A DNA stretch of 64,000 nucleotides from Salegentibacter echinorum (lineage in GTDB: Bacteria > Bacteroidota > Bacteroidia > Flavobacteriales > Flavobacteriaceae): NCBI RefSeq assembly GCF_900129445.1, contig NZ_FQVT01000001.1, positions 124,001-188,000 of the forward strand, given 5' to 3'. Within the stretch, counting starts at the first letter, position 1; the number at the start of each line of letters is the position of its first letter. Below are positions 54,456 to 63,853 of this stretch, one piece after another. A program made the position numbers and the translations under genes. A model generated the notes under the pieces. The model saw nothing but the letters and a program-made list of their open reading frames with translations, did no database searches and was not told the origin of the DNA.

Positions 54456-54472
54456 GTTTTATTCTTTTTGGT

Positions 54473-55198
54473 TTAAATGTTCTTTTGAAGAATAAATATA
54501 GCAGGCCTTTTATGAAGGTCTGTTTTTGTTTTTTTCCAGTCTGAAATTGATTTGGTAATTATAAGTTCGCTGGGAAGTGTAAGATCGCAAGCTACGCAAA
54601 GCTGGGTTGCGGGATGCAGGGTTTTAAAAAGATCTTCGAGGAGCTTATTGTTTCGATAAGGAGTTTCAATAAAAATTTGCGCCTCCTGTTTTTCTAAAGA
54701 AACGCGCTCCAGGTCTTTTATCTCTTTTTTCCGTTCTTTTTTGTCAATAGGAAGGTAGCCGTTAAAAGTAAACCGCTGCCCGTTCATTCCGCTGCCCATC
54801 ATAGCCAGGAGGATAGAAGAAGGGCCAACCAATGGCACCACCTGTATACCTTGTTGATGTGCTATTTTAACTACTTCGGCGCCGGGATCTGCCACGCCGG
54901 GACAACCGGCTTCACTAATTAAACCAATATTTTTTCCTTCTTTGCAATCGTTTAAGAACGAAGGAATATCTACAGCTTCAGTAAACTTATTAAGGCTAAA
55001 GAATTTTAAAATAGATTGCTGTTTTTCAGGAACCAGCTTTTTGATATGTCTTCGCGCGGTTTTTTCGTTTTCAGCAATATAAATATCAATCTTTTCCACT
55101 ATTTCTTTCACGTGAATGGGCAGTACTTCACCGGGGTTTGCCGCACCCATAGTAGTTGGGATCAAATATAGTTTACCTGAAAATTTAAACTGAGACAT
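54473..55198 (-). CDS. RsmI-like tetrapyrrole-methylase family SAM methyltransferase
   Basis: A 241-residue protein of the tetrapyrrole methylase fold: KLYLIPTTMGAANPGEVLP, SEAGCPGVADPGAEVV and VVPLVGPSSILLAMMGSG. It is shorter than true RsmI (16S rRNA C1402 2'-O-methylase, about 280 aa) and belongs to a Bacteroidota paralogue group, so the substrate may be rRNA or something else. It is 6 bp after the phosphatase gene in the dnaA cluster. Confidence 0.87.
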   Translation of the reverse strand: MSQFKFSGKLYLIPTTMGAANPGEVLPIHVKEIVEKIDIYIAENEKTARRHIKKLVPEKQQSILKFFSLNKFTEAVDIPSFLNDCKEGKNIGLISEAGCPGVADPGAEVVKIAHQQGIQVVPLVGPSSILLAMMGSGMNGQRFTFNGYLPIDKKERKKEIKDLERVSLEKQEAQIFIETPYRNNKLLEDLFKTLHPATQLCVACDLTLPSELIITKSISDWKKTKTDLHKRPAIFILQKNI

Positions 55199-55204
55199 TC
55201 TTGA

Positions 55205-55675
55205 TTATGCTTTGTGCTCTTCTTTTAATTCCTGTGCAATCTGGTCGCAGGCCTGGTCTAACATATCATATACATTAGCAAAACCTTGATCCCCACCAAA
55301 ATAAGGATCTGGAACATCTACGTTTTCTGCAGGAAAAATTTTGTCCAGAATGAGCTCTACTTTAGCTCGATCTTCATCATTACGTGCTAAAGCAATTACA
55401 TCTTTAAAGTTGGAATTATCCATCACGTAGATATGATCAAAATTATCGAAATCTTCAACTCCAAATTGCCTGCCGCGTTGATCTGTAATGTCTAATTTCT
55501 TCTTTTTAGCGATGGCGATAGATCGAGGGTCGGGTGAACTGTCTATATGATAATCTCCAGTGCCGGCAGAATCCACAAAAACTTTGTTTTCATCTACCTT
55601 GGCTTTTAAAATTCCTTCGGCAAGTGGGGATCTGCAAATATTGCCCAGACAAACCATCAATACCCTGGTTTTCAT
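55205..55675 (-). CDS. Low-molecular-weight protein-tyrosine phosphatase
   Basis: From the ATG at 55675 the protein is 156 residues. Starts further upstream would overlap dnaA and add unrelated residues. The P-loop VCLGNICRSP has catalytic Cys9 and Arg15, and the general acid Asp lies in VPDPYFGG. It removes phosphate from tyrosine residues, possibly of capsule kinases. It is 10 bp after dnaA, a conserved neighbour pair in flavobacteria. Confidence 0.93.
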   Translation of the reverse strand: MKTRVLMVCLGNICRSPLAEGILKAKVDENKVFVDSAGTGDYHIDSSPDPRSIAIAKKKKLDITDQRGRQFGVEDFDNFDHIYVMDNSNFKDVIALARNDEDRAKVELILDKIFPAENVDVPDPYFGGDQGFANVYDMLDQACDQIAQELKEEHKA

Positions 55676-55685
55676 AAATAATATT

Positions 55686-57113
55686 TTAAATAGTGAGTTT
55701 TTTGTTGAGGTCTTCAACAAATTTCTTGAATTGCTTATCTGTAGTTGCTAGATTATCTACGGTTTTACAGGCGTGCAATACCGTAGCGTGGTCGCGTTTT
55801 CCTATTTGTGAACCTATACTCGCCAGTGAGGCTTTAGTGAACTTCTTAGCGAAAAACATAGCTAATTGCCTGGCCTGAACAATATGGCGCTTTCGGGTTT
55901 TAGATTGTAAGGTTTCCACATCCATTTGGAAATAATCGCTTACCACTTTTTGAATGTAATCTATGGAAACTTCCCTTTTTGTGTTTTTTACGTAGTTATC
56001 AACAATTTTCTTGGCCAATTCCAGGGTGATATCTTTTTTGTTAAAAGAGGAGTGAGCGATAAGCGAAATAATAGCTCCTTCCAGTTCCCTGATGTTGGTT
56101 TTAATATTGTTTGCTAAAAACTCTATAATATCTTCTGGCATTTCCACGCCATCCCGATATAGTTTATTTTTAATGATAGAAATACGCGTTTCAAAATCGG
56201 GGTTCTGCAATTCGGCAGAAAGTCCCCATTTAAATCGCGATAGCAGGCGTTGCTCTATGTCCTGCATATCTACAGGAGCTTTATCACTGGTTAAAATAAC
56301 CTGTTTTCCGTTTTGGTGCAGGTGATTAAAAATATGAAAAAACACATCCTGGGTTCCCGCTTTTCCAGAGAGCAATTGAATATCGTCAACAATTAAAACA
56401 TCAATAATTTGATAGAAATGAATAAAATCATTGCGGTTATTTTTTTTAACGGACTCAATATACTGCTGCGTAAATTTTTCTGCGGAAATATATAGAACCG
56501 TTTTTTCCGGATATTTATCCTTTATTTCTACCCCAATGGCATGAGCTAAATGCGTTTTTCCAAGGCCAACCCCGCCAAAAATTAATAGCGGATTAAAAGA
56601 AGTGCCCCCGGGTTTATTAGCTACCGCAAGTCCCGCCGATCTTGCCAGACGGTTGGAATCTCCTTCCAGGAAATTTTCAAAGTTGTAACTGGGGTTTAAT
56701 TGAGATTCAATTTTTACATTTCTTATACCCGGAATTATAAATGGATTTTTCAATTCCGGATTTTTATTTTTTAAAGGTACATCTACCTCTTGCGATGCCA
56801 TGTTGCTGCGCTGTGTACTGGGTATTTTTTCGGTAAAAGGAAGTTTATTTCCGTAGGTGTTTTCCATTTTGATAACATACACCAATTTTGCCTTTTCACC
56901 TAATTCTTTAGTAAGGGAAACCTTTAAAAGCTTTACATAGTGTTCTTCCAGCCATTCATAGAAAAACTTGGAAGGCACCTGTATGCTTAGTGCACAATCT
57001 GTAAGTTTTACTGCTTGTATAGGTTCAAACCACGTTTTGTAGGCTTGCGGAGTGATATTATCTTTAATAAAAGCCAGACAGCTATTCCAAACTGATTGCG
57101 CAGTTTTCGACAT
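55686..57113 (-). CDS. dnaA: Chromosomal replication initiator DnaA
   Basis: A 475-residue DnaA: domain I at 1-85, a short linker, the AAA+ core with Walker A GGVGLGKTH (Lys186) and Walker B VLIVDDIQ, and the C-terminal DNA-binding helix-turn-helix with GKRDHATVLHAC. It binds DnaA boxes and opens oriC. No cluster of DnaA boxes was seen on either side, in keeping with oriC lying elsewhere in many Bacteroidota. It leads the PTP and RsmI-like genes. Confidence 0.97.
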   Translation of the reverse strand: MSKTAQSVWNSCLAFIKDNITPQAYKTWFEPIQAVKLTDCALSIQVPSKFFYEWLEEHYVKLLKVSLTKELGEKAKLVYVIKMENTYGNKLPFTEKIPSTQRSNMASQEVDVPLKNKNPELKNPFIIPGIRNVKIESQLNPSYNFENFLEGDSNRLARSAGLAVANKPGGTSFNPLLIFGGVGLGKTHLAHAIGVEIKDKYPEKTVLYISAEKFTQQYIESVKKNNRNDFIHFYQIIDVLIVDDIQLLSGKAGTQDVFFHIFNHLHQNGKQVILTSDKAPVDMQDIEQRLLSRFKWGLSAELQNPDFETRISIIKNKLYRDGVEMPEDIIEFLANNIKTNIRELEGAIISLIAHSSFNKKDITLELAKKIVDNYVKNTKREVSIDYIQKVVSDYFQMDVETLQSKTRKRHIVQARQLAMFFAKKFTKASLASIGSQIGKRDHATVLHACKTVDNLATTDKQFKKFVEDLNKKLTI

Positions 57114-57280
57114 GCTTTTTTACTTATTAGTTAGGTTAGTATTGCTTTAATTTTTACACCAAATGATGTATTGGTCTCTCGACTTAGGTGGAACAAATAT
57201 GTGAACAAATTATTTAATAAAAAAACCGGTTTGGTATTGAATATTAGGAAAAAATTATGCATACTTAATTCCGCTTATGA

Positions 57281-57715
57281 ATGTACGAAACCTTGTTCAA
57301 TTTAGCTGTTAAATTTAGTATGAAAAGCCACGAGTCAAATGTTAAAGTCCGTTATTCAGAAACCGATCAAATGGGCGTTGTTCACCACGGCAATTACGCG
57401 CAATACCTTGAAATTGCCCGGTTAGAGTGGCTTGCTGCTCTTGGAGTTTCCTATAAAACCATGGAGGAAGAAGGGGTGATGTTACCCGTATATGAATTGA
57501 ACACAAAATTTCTAAAACCAGCTTTTTTTGAAGACGAGTTGGTGATTAAAGTGCGTTTAAAAGAAACCCCTTCGGTAAAGATAACTTTTGAATATTTTAT
57601 TTATAATCAAAAGGAAGAATTGTTGACTACTGCTTTTACAACTCTGGTCTTTATGGACTCAAAAACCAGGAAACCAATACGCTGTCCAAAGTATATTTTA
57701 GAAGCTTTAGCTTGA
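57281..57715 (+). CDS. Acyl-CoA thioesterase (YbgC/4HBT hot-dog fold)
   Basis: A 144-residue hot-dog protein; an internal ATG at 57320 (MKSHESNVKVRYSETD) is an equally good start and would give 131 residues. The motif RYSETDQMGVVHHGNYAQYL contains the catalytic Asp and the His of the YbgC-type 4-hydroxybenzoyl-CoA thioesterase family. It hydrolyses short-chain acyl-CoA. It is divergent from dnaA. Confidence 0.9.
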   Translation: MYETLFNLAVKFSMKSHESNVKVRYSETDQMGVVHHGNYAQYLEIARLEWLAALGVSYKTMEEEGVMLPVYELNTKFLKPAFFEDELVIKVRLKETPSVKITFEYFIYNQKEELLTTAFTTLVFMDSKTRKPIRCPKYILEALA

Positions 57716-57735
57716 GTTTTAATTTATTTTAATTT

Positions 57736-57763
57736 CGCAACCCGCGACCCGCAACCCGCGACC
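57736..57763. repeat. 14-bp tandem duplication
   Basis: CGCAACCCGCGACC occurs twice in tandem at 57736-57749 and 57750-57763. It lies between the convergent thioesterase and SIMPL genes. Its GC content contrasts with the AT-rich flanks. Confidence 0.7.
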
Positions 57764-57768
57764 CGACT

Positions 57769-58494
57769 TTAATCGATTTCATACTCAAGTCGCATGGTAA
57801 TAGATGCAGTTTTCTTCTTATCTGCCGTGTTGTAAGCACCACTCCAGCTATAATCCTCACCACTGTTTTGACCTGTGATTTGAAACACGCCCAGGTTGGC
57901 ATTTTTTAGAGCACCTAACCGGCCTCCACTATTTTCAGCGATTTTTTCCGCACGTAAGCGTGCATCTTCGGTGGCTTTGGAGATCATTTCAATTTTCAAG
58001 TCGGCTAGTTTGGTGTAATAATACCTGGGTGGGGTAGAATTAAACTGAACACCTTTATTTAAGAGCTCGGTAATTTCACGGGAAACCTGTTCTACCTTTT
58101 CAACATCATTAGATTCTATTTTTACATTTTGGGTAAGTTGATATCCCTGAAAAATACTGCCAATATAATTACCTTTCTCATACTGTTCTTTTCGTCTTTC
58201 GGAAGTTTGCACCGAGTTAAAAACGATATTTTCTTCTTTAATGCCTTTTTGAATCAGGTAATTTCTAACGGTTGCTTTATCCCTGTTTAGTTCGTTGTAG
58301 GCCATTTCTAAATTCTGACTTACCTGGCTAAAGCGACCTTCCCAAACAATAAGATCTGATGTGAAATTTTCACTCCCAGAGCCGGTAACCGAAATAACCC
58401 CATCTGGGTTTGCTCTACTTACATAGGAATTGCCTAAAAACCAGGCAGCAACAACAATAGCAATAGCAAAGATGATGGCACTTACATACTTCAT
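57769..58494 (-). CDS. SIMPL-domain (DUF541) protein, membrane-anchored
   Basis: A 241-residue protein with an N-terminal signal-anchor (residues 4-22) and the SIMPL domain: VISVTGSGSENFTSDLIVW, then RKEQYEKGNYIGSIFQGYQL and EDARLRAEKIAENSGGRLG. The family includes mouse SIMPL, E. coli YggE and periplasmic BP26. YggE affects oxidative stress, but the molecular role is unclear. A -7-like TATCTTTG lies on the minus strand at 58521-58528. Confidence 0.88.
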   Translation of the reverse strand: MKYVSAIIFAIAIVVAAWFLGNSYVSRANPDGVISVTGSGSENFTSDLIVWEGRFSQVSQNLEMAYNELNRDKATVRNYLIQKGIKEENIVFNSVQTSERRKEQYEKGNYIGSIFQGYQLTQNVKIESNDVEKVEQVSREITELLNKGVQFNSTPPRYYYTKLADLKIEMISKATEDARLRAEKIAENSGGRLGALKNANLGVFQITGQNSGEDYSWSGAYNTADKKKTASITMRLEYEID

Positions 58495-58581
58495 TATAGA
58501 GACTTATTTTTTTAATCTATCAAAGATAGAAAATAAATAGGTTGAATATTTTTTTCTTGCTCCAAATTCTTAATTTTGCCT

Positions 58582-60114
58582 ATGCAAAAAAATGTACTCA
58601 TTCTAGATTTCGGTTCGCAGTACACACAACTCATAGCAAGGCGTGTGAGAGAACTTAATATTTACTGCGAGATTGTCCCTTTTAATAAAATTCCCAGTGA
58701 TATTTCTGGTTTTAAAGCGGTAATCCTTTCGGGGAGTCCGTTTTCGGTTAGAGCAGAAAATGCACCACAACCAGACTTGTCTAAAATACGAGGTAAATTG
58801 CCTATACTGGCGGTTTGTTACGGGGCCCAATATTTCGCCTATTTTCATGGCGGAAAAGTAGAACCTTCTCAAACCCGGGAATACGGCCGGGCAAATCTTA
58901 GCCTAATTAAAGATGCCGAGCCACTTTTTGAAGGGGTAATGGAAAATTCACAGGTATGGATGAGCCATAGTGATACCATTAAGGAATTACCTAAAAATAG
59001 TATTCGTTTAGCCAGTACCAGTGATGTTTTAAATGCGGCATACCGCATTGAAGGAGAAGAAACTTATGCTATTCAATTTCATCCGGAAGTATATCATTCT
59101 ACAGATGGAAAAAGGGTTTTGGAAAACTTTTTGGTAAATATCGCCAGAGTTCCACAAACCTGGACCCCCGGGAAATTTGTTGATCTTACGGTAGCCGATC
59201 TTAAGGAAAAGATAGGCGATGAAAGAGTAGTGCTTGGTCTAAGCGGTGGTGTGGATTCTAGTGTTGCGGCCGTACTTTTGCATAAGGCTATTGGCAAGAA
59301 CCTATACTGTATTTTTGTAAATAACGGCTTGCTTAGAAAAGATGAGTTTGAAAGCGTTTTAGACCAATACAAAGATATGGGACTAAACGTAAAAGGCGTA
59401 GATGCTTCAAATAGATTTTTGGATGCGCTAAAAGGAATTAGTGATCCTGAAGAAAAGCGTAAAAAAATAGGCAATACTTTTATTGAAGTTTTTGATGATG
59501 AAGCCCACGAAATTAAGGACGTGACTTTTTTAGCCCAGGGTACCATTTATCCAGATGTTATTGAATCTATCTCGGTAACCGGAGGACCTTCAGCAACAAT
59601 AAAATCGCATCATAATGTAGGCGGATTGCCCGACTTTATGAAACTAAAGATCGTGGAGCCTTTAAAGATGCTTTTTAAAGATGAAGTGAGAAGGGTAGGA
59701 GCTGAAATGGGTATTGCCAAGGAACTATTGGGAAGACATCCTTTCCCGGGGCCGGGATTGGCCATTAGGATTTTAGGTGATATTACTGCTGAAAAAGTTC
59801 GTATTTTGCAGGAAGTAGATCATATCTTTATTCAGGGGTTGAAGGACTGGAAGTTGTATGATAAGGTTTGGCAGGCCGGTGCGATTTTATTACCGGTAAG
59901 TTCTGTGGGAGTGATGGGCGATGAGCGTACCTATGAAAAAGTAGTAGCACTTAGGGCCGTAGAATCTACCGATGGCATGACGGCAGACTGGGTAAATTTA
60001 CCCTATGAATTTTTGCAAAAAACATCAAATACTATAATAAATAAAGTAAAAGGCGTTAATAGAGTAGTATATGATATTAGTTCAAAACCACCGGCTACCA
60101 TAGAGTGGGAATAG
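58582..60114 (+). CDS. guaA: GMP synthase (glutamine-hydrolysing)
   Basis: From the ATG at 58582 (an in-frame TTG six bases earlier is not needed) the protein has 510 residues. The class I glutamine amidotransferase domain has the nucleophile in AVCYGAQYF and QFHPEVYHS; the ATP pyrophosphatase domain has [14 protein letters not shown]; the dimerisation end has [11 protein letters not shown]. It makes GMP from XMP, glutamine and ATP in purine synthesis. Confidence 0.97.
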   Translation: MQKNVLILDFGSQYTQLIARRVRELNIYCEIVPFNKIPSDISGFKAVILSGSPFSVRAENAPQPDLSKIRGKLPILAVCYGAQYFAYFHGGKVEPSQTREYGRANLSLIKDAEPLFEGVMENSQVWMSHSDTIKELPKNSIRLASTSDVLNAAYRIEGEETYAIQFHPEVYHSTDGKRVLENFLVNIARVPQTWTPGKFVDLTVADLKEKIGDERVVLGLSGGVDSSVAAVLLHKAIGKNLYCIFVNNGLLRKDEFESVLDQYKDMGLNVKGVDASNRFLDALKGISDPEEKRKKIGNTFIEVFDDEAHEIKDVTFLAQGTIYPDVIESISVTGGPSATIKSHHNVGGLPDFMKLKIVEPLKMLFKDEVRRVGAEMGIAKELLGRHPFPGPGLAIRILGDITAEKVRILQEVDHIFIQGLKDWKLYDKVWQAGAILLPVSSVGVMGDERTYEKVVALRAVESTDGMTADWVNLPYEFLQKTSNTIINKVKGVNRVVYDISSKPPATIEWE

Positions 60115-60188
60115 AATTTGCACTGCAATTTCACGTTTAGGCCTATTGAATGTGGGTTTTGTAGCGTTTAAAAATTAGGATTAAACCA

Positions 60189-62204
60189 ATGAGAATGAAA
60201 AAGCTTTTAATATTTTGTTTTTTATTTCAACTGTTAAGCTTTTCGGCGACAGCCCAGGAATATAAATACCATACGGTAAGAGCCGGGGAAACGGTATATA
60301 GCATCGCTAAAGATTATCAGATTTCTGAAGAAGCAATCTATAAGTACAATCCAGATGCTAAAGAAAGTCTTGATATTTCTTCAAAATTGGTTATTCCGCT
60401 TAGTGCTAAAAAGCAGCCTAAAGAGGTTGCAAAGCAAGAAGAGGGGGCTCAATTTATAACGCATAAAGTAAAGAGGAAAGAAACTTTATACCAGCTTTCG
60501 AAAAAGTATGATGTTGAGGTTGACCAGATCAAGCGGTTTAACAAACAGTTGTATGCTAAAGAGCTCCAAATTGGAGAAGAAATCCTTATTCCGCAGAAAA
60601 AAGAAAGCCATGAAACTGCAGTGCGGCCCGAAGCCAGCAATGGTAAAGTTACATCACAGCAAGAAACCAAAACCCGGGAACATATAGTTATTCCTAAAGA
60701 AACCAAGTATGGAATCGCCAGGAAGTATGGACTTACGGTAAAAGAACTGGAAGAATTAAATCCAAAGGTTGAAGTTTTGCAACCGGGGGTAATGTTGCGG
60801 GTAGGTACAGATGTGTTAGATGAACCGGTAATTATAACCAATAAAGATTTTGAATTCTATGAGGTAAAACCCAAGGAGACGCTATTTGGTTTATCCCGAA
60901 GGTTTGAGGTTTCCCAGGATTCCCTGGTGAATTTAAACCCTGCATTAGAAAAAGGCCTTAAAATAGGAATGGTGCTTAAAGTTCCCGATAAAGGAGAAGG
61001 ACAGGGGAATTTAGAAACCGACGAGACCGAAGAATTTTCTGACAAAGAGGAGGAAGAGAGCGCAAAGATAAAAGTAGTTTTAAGTGAGCACCTTAGCAAT
61101 TTTAAGCCAAAGGAATTGGTGGTAATGCTGCCTTATGGTACTAATAAAATAGCAGGCGATTCCTTAAGTAATTACGAAGATGCGATTTTGGATAATAGGG
61201 TGACTAGAATTTCTTTAGATTTTTATAAAGGTGTTCAAATGGCGGTAGATAAAGCCACATCTTATGGTATTTCTACAAAGTTAAGGACTTATGATACCCG
61301 CCAAAGTGTGCAACACGCCAGTAATATTATAAATACTGCCGATTTTAAAAATGTAGATGCTGTAATAGGACCACTATTACAAGATCCTACCGAGGCTGTG
61401 GCTTCTAAATTGCAAAGCAGTGGCGTGCCAGTGATAAGTCCGCTTTCCAACAGGGAAATGAGACCTTACCGTAACCTGTTTCAATCCAGGCCTACAGATG
61501 AGGTTTTGGCCAGTGCTATGATAGAATATTTACGGGAAAATGCAATTGATAAAAATGTGATCATCATTGCCGATCCTTCTCACAATCAAATTAAAAACCG
61601 ACTTAACAGAATATTACCTTCGGCTCGGGTGTTAATGCCCTCCGATGGTTATATTGGAGATGCCGAAATTGCAAAAACACTTTCTGAAACTTCAGAAAAC
61701 TGGGTGATTTTAGAATCTACAAGTGTAGGACTATTGAGCAGTGCTACTTCAGCATTAAACAGGTTGACACGTTCTCACGATATCAAGTTGTTTACTACCA
61801 ATAAAAATAACGCTTACGAAGGGGATATTGTAGATAATGAGCATTTAGGACGCTTAAATATGCATTACCCATCTGTAGATAGGGAATTTGTAAGCACTGG
61901 GCCGGAAGGTTTTGCAAAGGAATATGAAGAAGAATTTGGGATGCTGCCCAATCAATATGTGAGTAGAGGTTACGATCTTACTTTAGATGTGTTGCTGCGT
62001 TTAGCTTCGGCCCAAGATCTTTATGAATCTTTTGAAAGATTTAAAGGTTATACCGAGTATGAGGAGAATAAATTTCACTATATTCCCAAGCCAAGTGGCG
62101 GCTTCTACAATGATGCCGTTTACATAATGGCTATAGATAAAGAGTTAAATTTAAATGTTGCTAATGACATCGAAAGTAAAATACAACGGGAATTTAAGGA
62201 CTGA
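60189..62204 (+). CDS. Exported protein with four LysM repeats and a periplasmic-binding-type domain
   Basis: A 671-residue protein with a signal peptide (cleavage near ATAQ). LysM repeats lie at about residues 25-70 (HTVRAGETVYSIAKDYQ), 90-135 (HKVKRKETLYQLSKKYD), 155-200 (HIVIPKETKYGIARKYG) and 220-265 (YEVKPKETLFGLSRRFE). After an acidic linker the C-terminal 370 residues form a type 1 periplasmic-binding fold (LivK/LpoA-like; AVIGPLLQDPTEAVASKL). It probably binds peptidoglycan and regulates wall synthesis or senses a ligand. The OsmC gene overlaps its end. Confidence 0.85.
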   Translation: MRMKKLLIFCFLFQLLSFSATAQEYKYHTVRAGETVYSIAKDYQISEEAIYKYNPDAKESLDISSKLVIPLSAKKQPKEVAKQEEGAQFITHKVKRKETLYQLSKKYDVEVDQIKRFNKQLYAKELQIGEEILIPQKKESHETAVRPEASNGKVTSQQETKTREHIVIPKETKYGIARKYGLTVKELEELNPKVEVLQPGVMLRVGTDVLDEPVIITNKDFEFYEVKPKETLFGLSRRFEVSQDSLVNLNPALEKGLKIGMVLKVPDKGEGQGNLETDETEEFSDKEEEESAKIKVVLSEHLSNFKPKELVVMLPYGTNKIAGDSLSNYEDAILDNRVTRISLDFYKGVQMAVDKATSYGISTKLRTYDTRQSVQHASNIINTADFKNVDAVIGPLLQDPTEAVASKLQSSGVPVISPLSNREMRPYRNLFQSRPTDEVLASAMIEYLRENAIDKNVIIIADPSHNQIKNRLNRILPSARVLMPSDGYIGDAEIAKTLSETSENWVILESTSVGLLSSATSALNRLTRSHDIKLFTTNKNNAYEGDIVDNEHLGRLNMHYPSVDREFVSTGPEGFAKEYEEEFGMLPNQYVSRGYDLTLDVLLRLASAQDLYESFERFKGYTEYEENKFHYIPKPSGGFYNDAVYIMAIDKELNLNVANDIESKIQREFKD

Positions 62205-62565
62205 AGCAGAACACCTTAAGAGTGGAGCAAAAATAATAACCGATGCCCCAACTGATAACCACGGTAAGGGCGAAGCTTTCTCTCCAACAGATACGGTAGC
62301 TACGGCTTTAGCGAGCTGTATGTTAACGGTAATGGGAATAAAAGCAGAAACACTGGAGATAGACCTTAGCGGAACTACTGCCGATGTAACCAAGACTATG
62401 GCTTCCAATCCCCGGCGTATTGAGAAGATAGAAATCAACATTGTTTTTCCTGCAACTTACCCTACACAAACCTGCAGGACCCTGGAGCAAATAGCGAAAA
62501 CCTGTCCCGTTTTTGAAAGCTTGCATCCCGATATGGAAAAAGTGATTAACTTTAGCTATTCTTAA
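62164..62565 (+). CDS. OsmC-family peroxiredoxin
   Basis: From the ATG at 62164 the protein is 133 residues. It has the two OsmC cysteines in TALASCMLTVMGIKA and AKTCPVFESLHPD, used to reduce organic hydroperoxides. Its start lies 41 bases inside the LysM gene, in another frame, so translation is likely coupled. It is cytosolic. Confidence 0.9.
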   Translation: MTSKVKYNGNLRTEAEHLKSGAKIITDAPTDNHGKGEAFSPTDTVATALASCMLTVMGIKAETLEIDLSGTTADVTKTMASNPRRIEKIEINIVFPATYPTQTCRTLEQIAKTCPVFESLHPDMEKVINFSYS

Positions 62566-62890
62566 AAAAGCTTGCCACGAAGGCACGAATATTCACGATA
62601 TTGAAAATTAGGGATTAAGGTAAAATATCTTTTTTACGATTAATTTTTTCTGAAGAAATGAGCTTCGGCAAGCGCAGCCTGACGCTGTTATATAATATTG
62701 ACAAAGGGCTTTGACAGGCCCAGCTTGACGAATATTTTGAAAATAGAAGGAAAAACACTTTATGAGTTTTCACTCTGTTATTTAATTGGCATTTAGAAAA
62801 TTTTAGTTAAGAAACGTTGTTTATAGAATAGAGAGGTTTTCAGTTAAATACAGGTTTTGTCTCTTTTCTTGTCTCTTATTTCTTTTCTCT
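62566..62890. other. 325-bp intergenic region with short repeat-like pieces
   Basis: The segment beginning GCTTGCCACGAAGGCACGAA and the GC-richer piece with GGCAAGCGCAGCCTGACG resemble scattered flavobacterial intergenic repeats. AAGGGCTTTGACAGGCCC may form a weak stem. No gene is seen. Confidence 0.45.
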
Positions 62891-63835
62891 TTAATAATTA
62901 ATCACCTCCTGTTTAGCTTCCTCAAATTCCTGTAAAATTTCTTCTACAATTTTGGCTGCCGGTTTAATTTCGTGGATTAATCCTGAAATTTGACCTATTT
63001 CCAGCTCTCCTTCTTCCAGGTCGCCCTCGAACATACCTTTTTTGGCCCGGGCTCGTCCCAGTAATTCTATGAGTTGTTCTTTTGAAGGATTTTTGGTGTA
63101 AAGCTCCTGGATATTTTCGAAGAACTTATTTTTTAAGAGACGAACGGGAGCGAGCTCTTTTAAGGTGAGTTGCGTATCACCTTCCTTAGCTTTTACTACC
63201 ATTTCTTTAAAGTTTTGATGAGAGGAAGCTTCGGGAGTAGCTACAAAGCGGCTGCCTACCTGCACGGCATCTGCTCCTAATACCATCGCGGCGAGCATTC
63301 CGCGCCCGGTGGCAATTCCGCCGGCAGCAATTAGCGGGATATTTAGCTGTTCTTTTACCATGGGAATTAAAGTGAAAGTGGTGGTTTCGTCCCGTCCATT
63401 ATGTCCTCCGGCTTCAAAACCTTCTGCAACCACAGCATCCACACCGGCTTCTTGAGATTTTAATGCGAATTTCACGCTGCTAACCACGTGCACTACTTTA
63501 ATACCGTGTTCTTGTAAATGTTTGGTCCAGGTTTTAGGATTTCCGGCCGAAGTAAATACAATCCTTACCCCTTCAGCAATAATAATTTCCATAATCTTAT
63601 CGATGTCGGGATAGAGTAGGGGGACGTTTACTGCAAAGGGTTTATTGGTTGCATTTTTACACTTTTCTATATGTTTTTTTAGAACTTCGGGGTACATAGA
63701 ACCGGCACCAATAATCCCAAGTCCGCCGGCATTGCTCACAGCACTTGCGAGTTTCCAGCCGCTGGCCCAAACCATCCCTGCCTGGATTATAGGATATTCG
63801 ATTCCAAAAAGTGTCGTAATTTTATTTTGTGACAT
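62891..63835 (-). CDS. Nitronate monooxygenase/FabK-like flavoprotein
   Basis: A 314-residue FMN-binding TIM-barrel protein: GIEYPIIQAGMVWASGWKLA, VVAEGFEAGGHNGRDE, LIAAGGIATGRGMLAAMVLGA and QVGSRFVAT. These match the nitronate monooxygenase/enoyl-ACP reductase II family. It could oxidise nitronates or act as an enoyl reductase; without the full active-site comparison the choice remains open. Confidence 0.88.
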   Translation of the reverse strand: MSQNKITTLFGIEYPIIQAGMVWASGWKLASAVSNAGGLGIIGAGSMYPEVLKKHIEKCKNATNKPFAVNVPLLYPDIDKIMEIIIAEGVRIVFTSAGNPKTWTKHLQEHGIKVVHVVSSVKFALKSQEAGVDAVVAEGFEAGGHNGRDETTTFTLIPMVKEQLNIPLIAAGGIATGRGMLAAMVLGADAVQVGSRFVATPEASSHQNFKEMVVKAKEGDTQLTLKELAPVRLLKNKFFENIQELYTKNPSKEQLIELLGRARAKKGMFEGDLEEGELEIGQISGLIHEIKPAAKIVEEILQEFEEAKQEVINY

Positions 63836-63853
63836 ACATATCTATTTCAAAAT

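Noticed and set aside
58571-58578. TAATTTTG as the guaA promoter -7 element
   Set aside because: It lies only 4 bp before the ATG, so transcription would start inside the coding region; no -33 element at the right distance.
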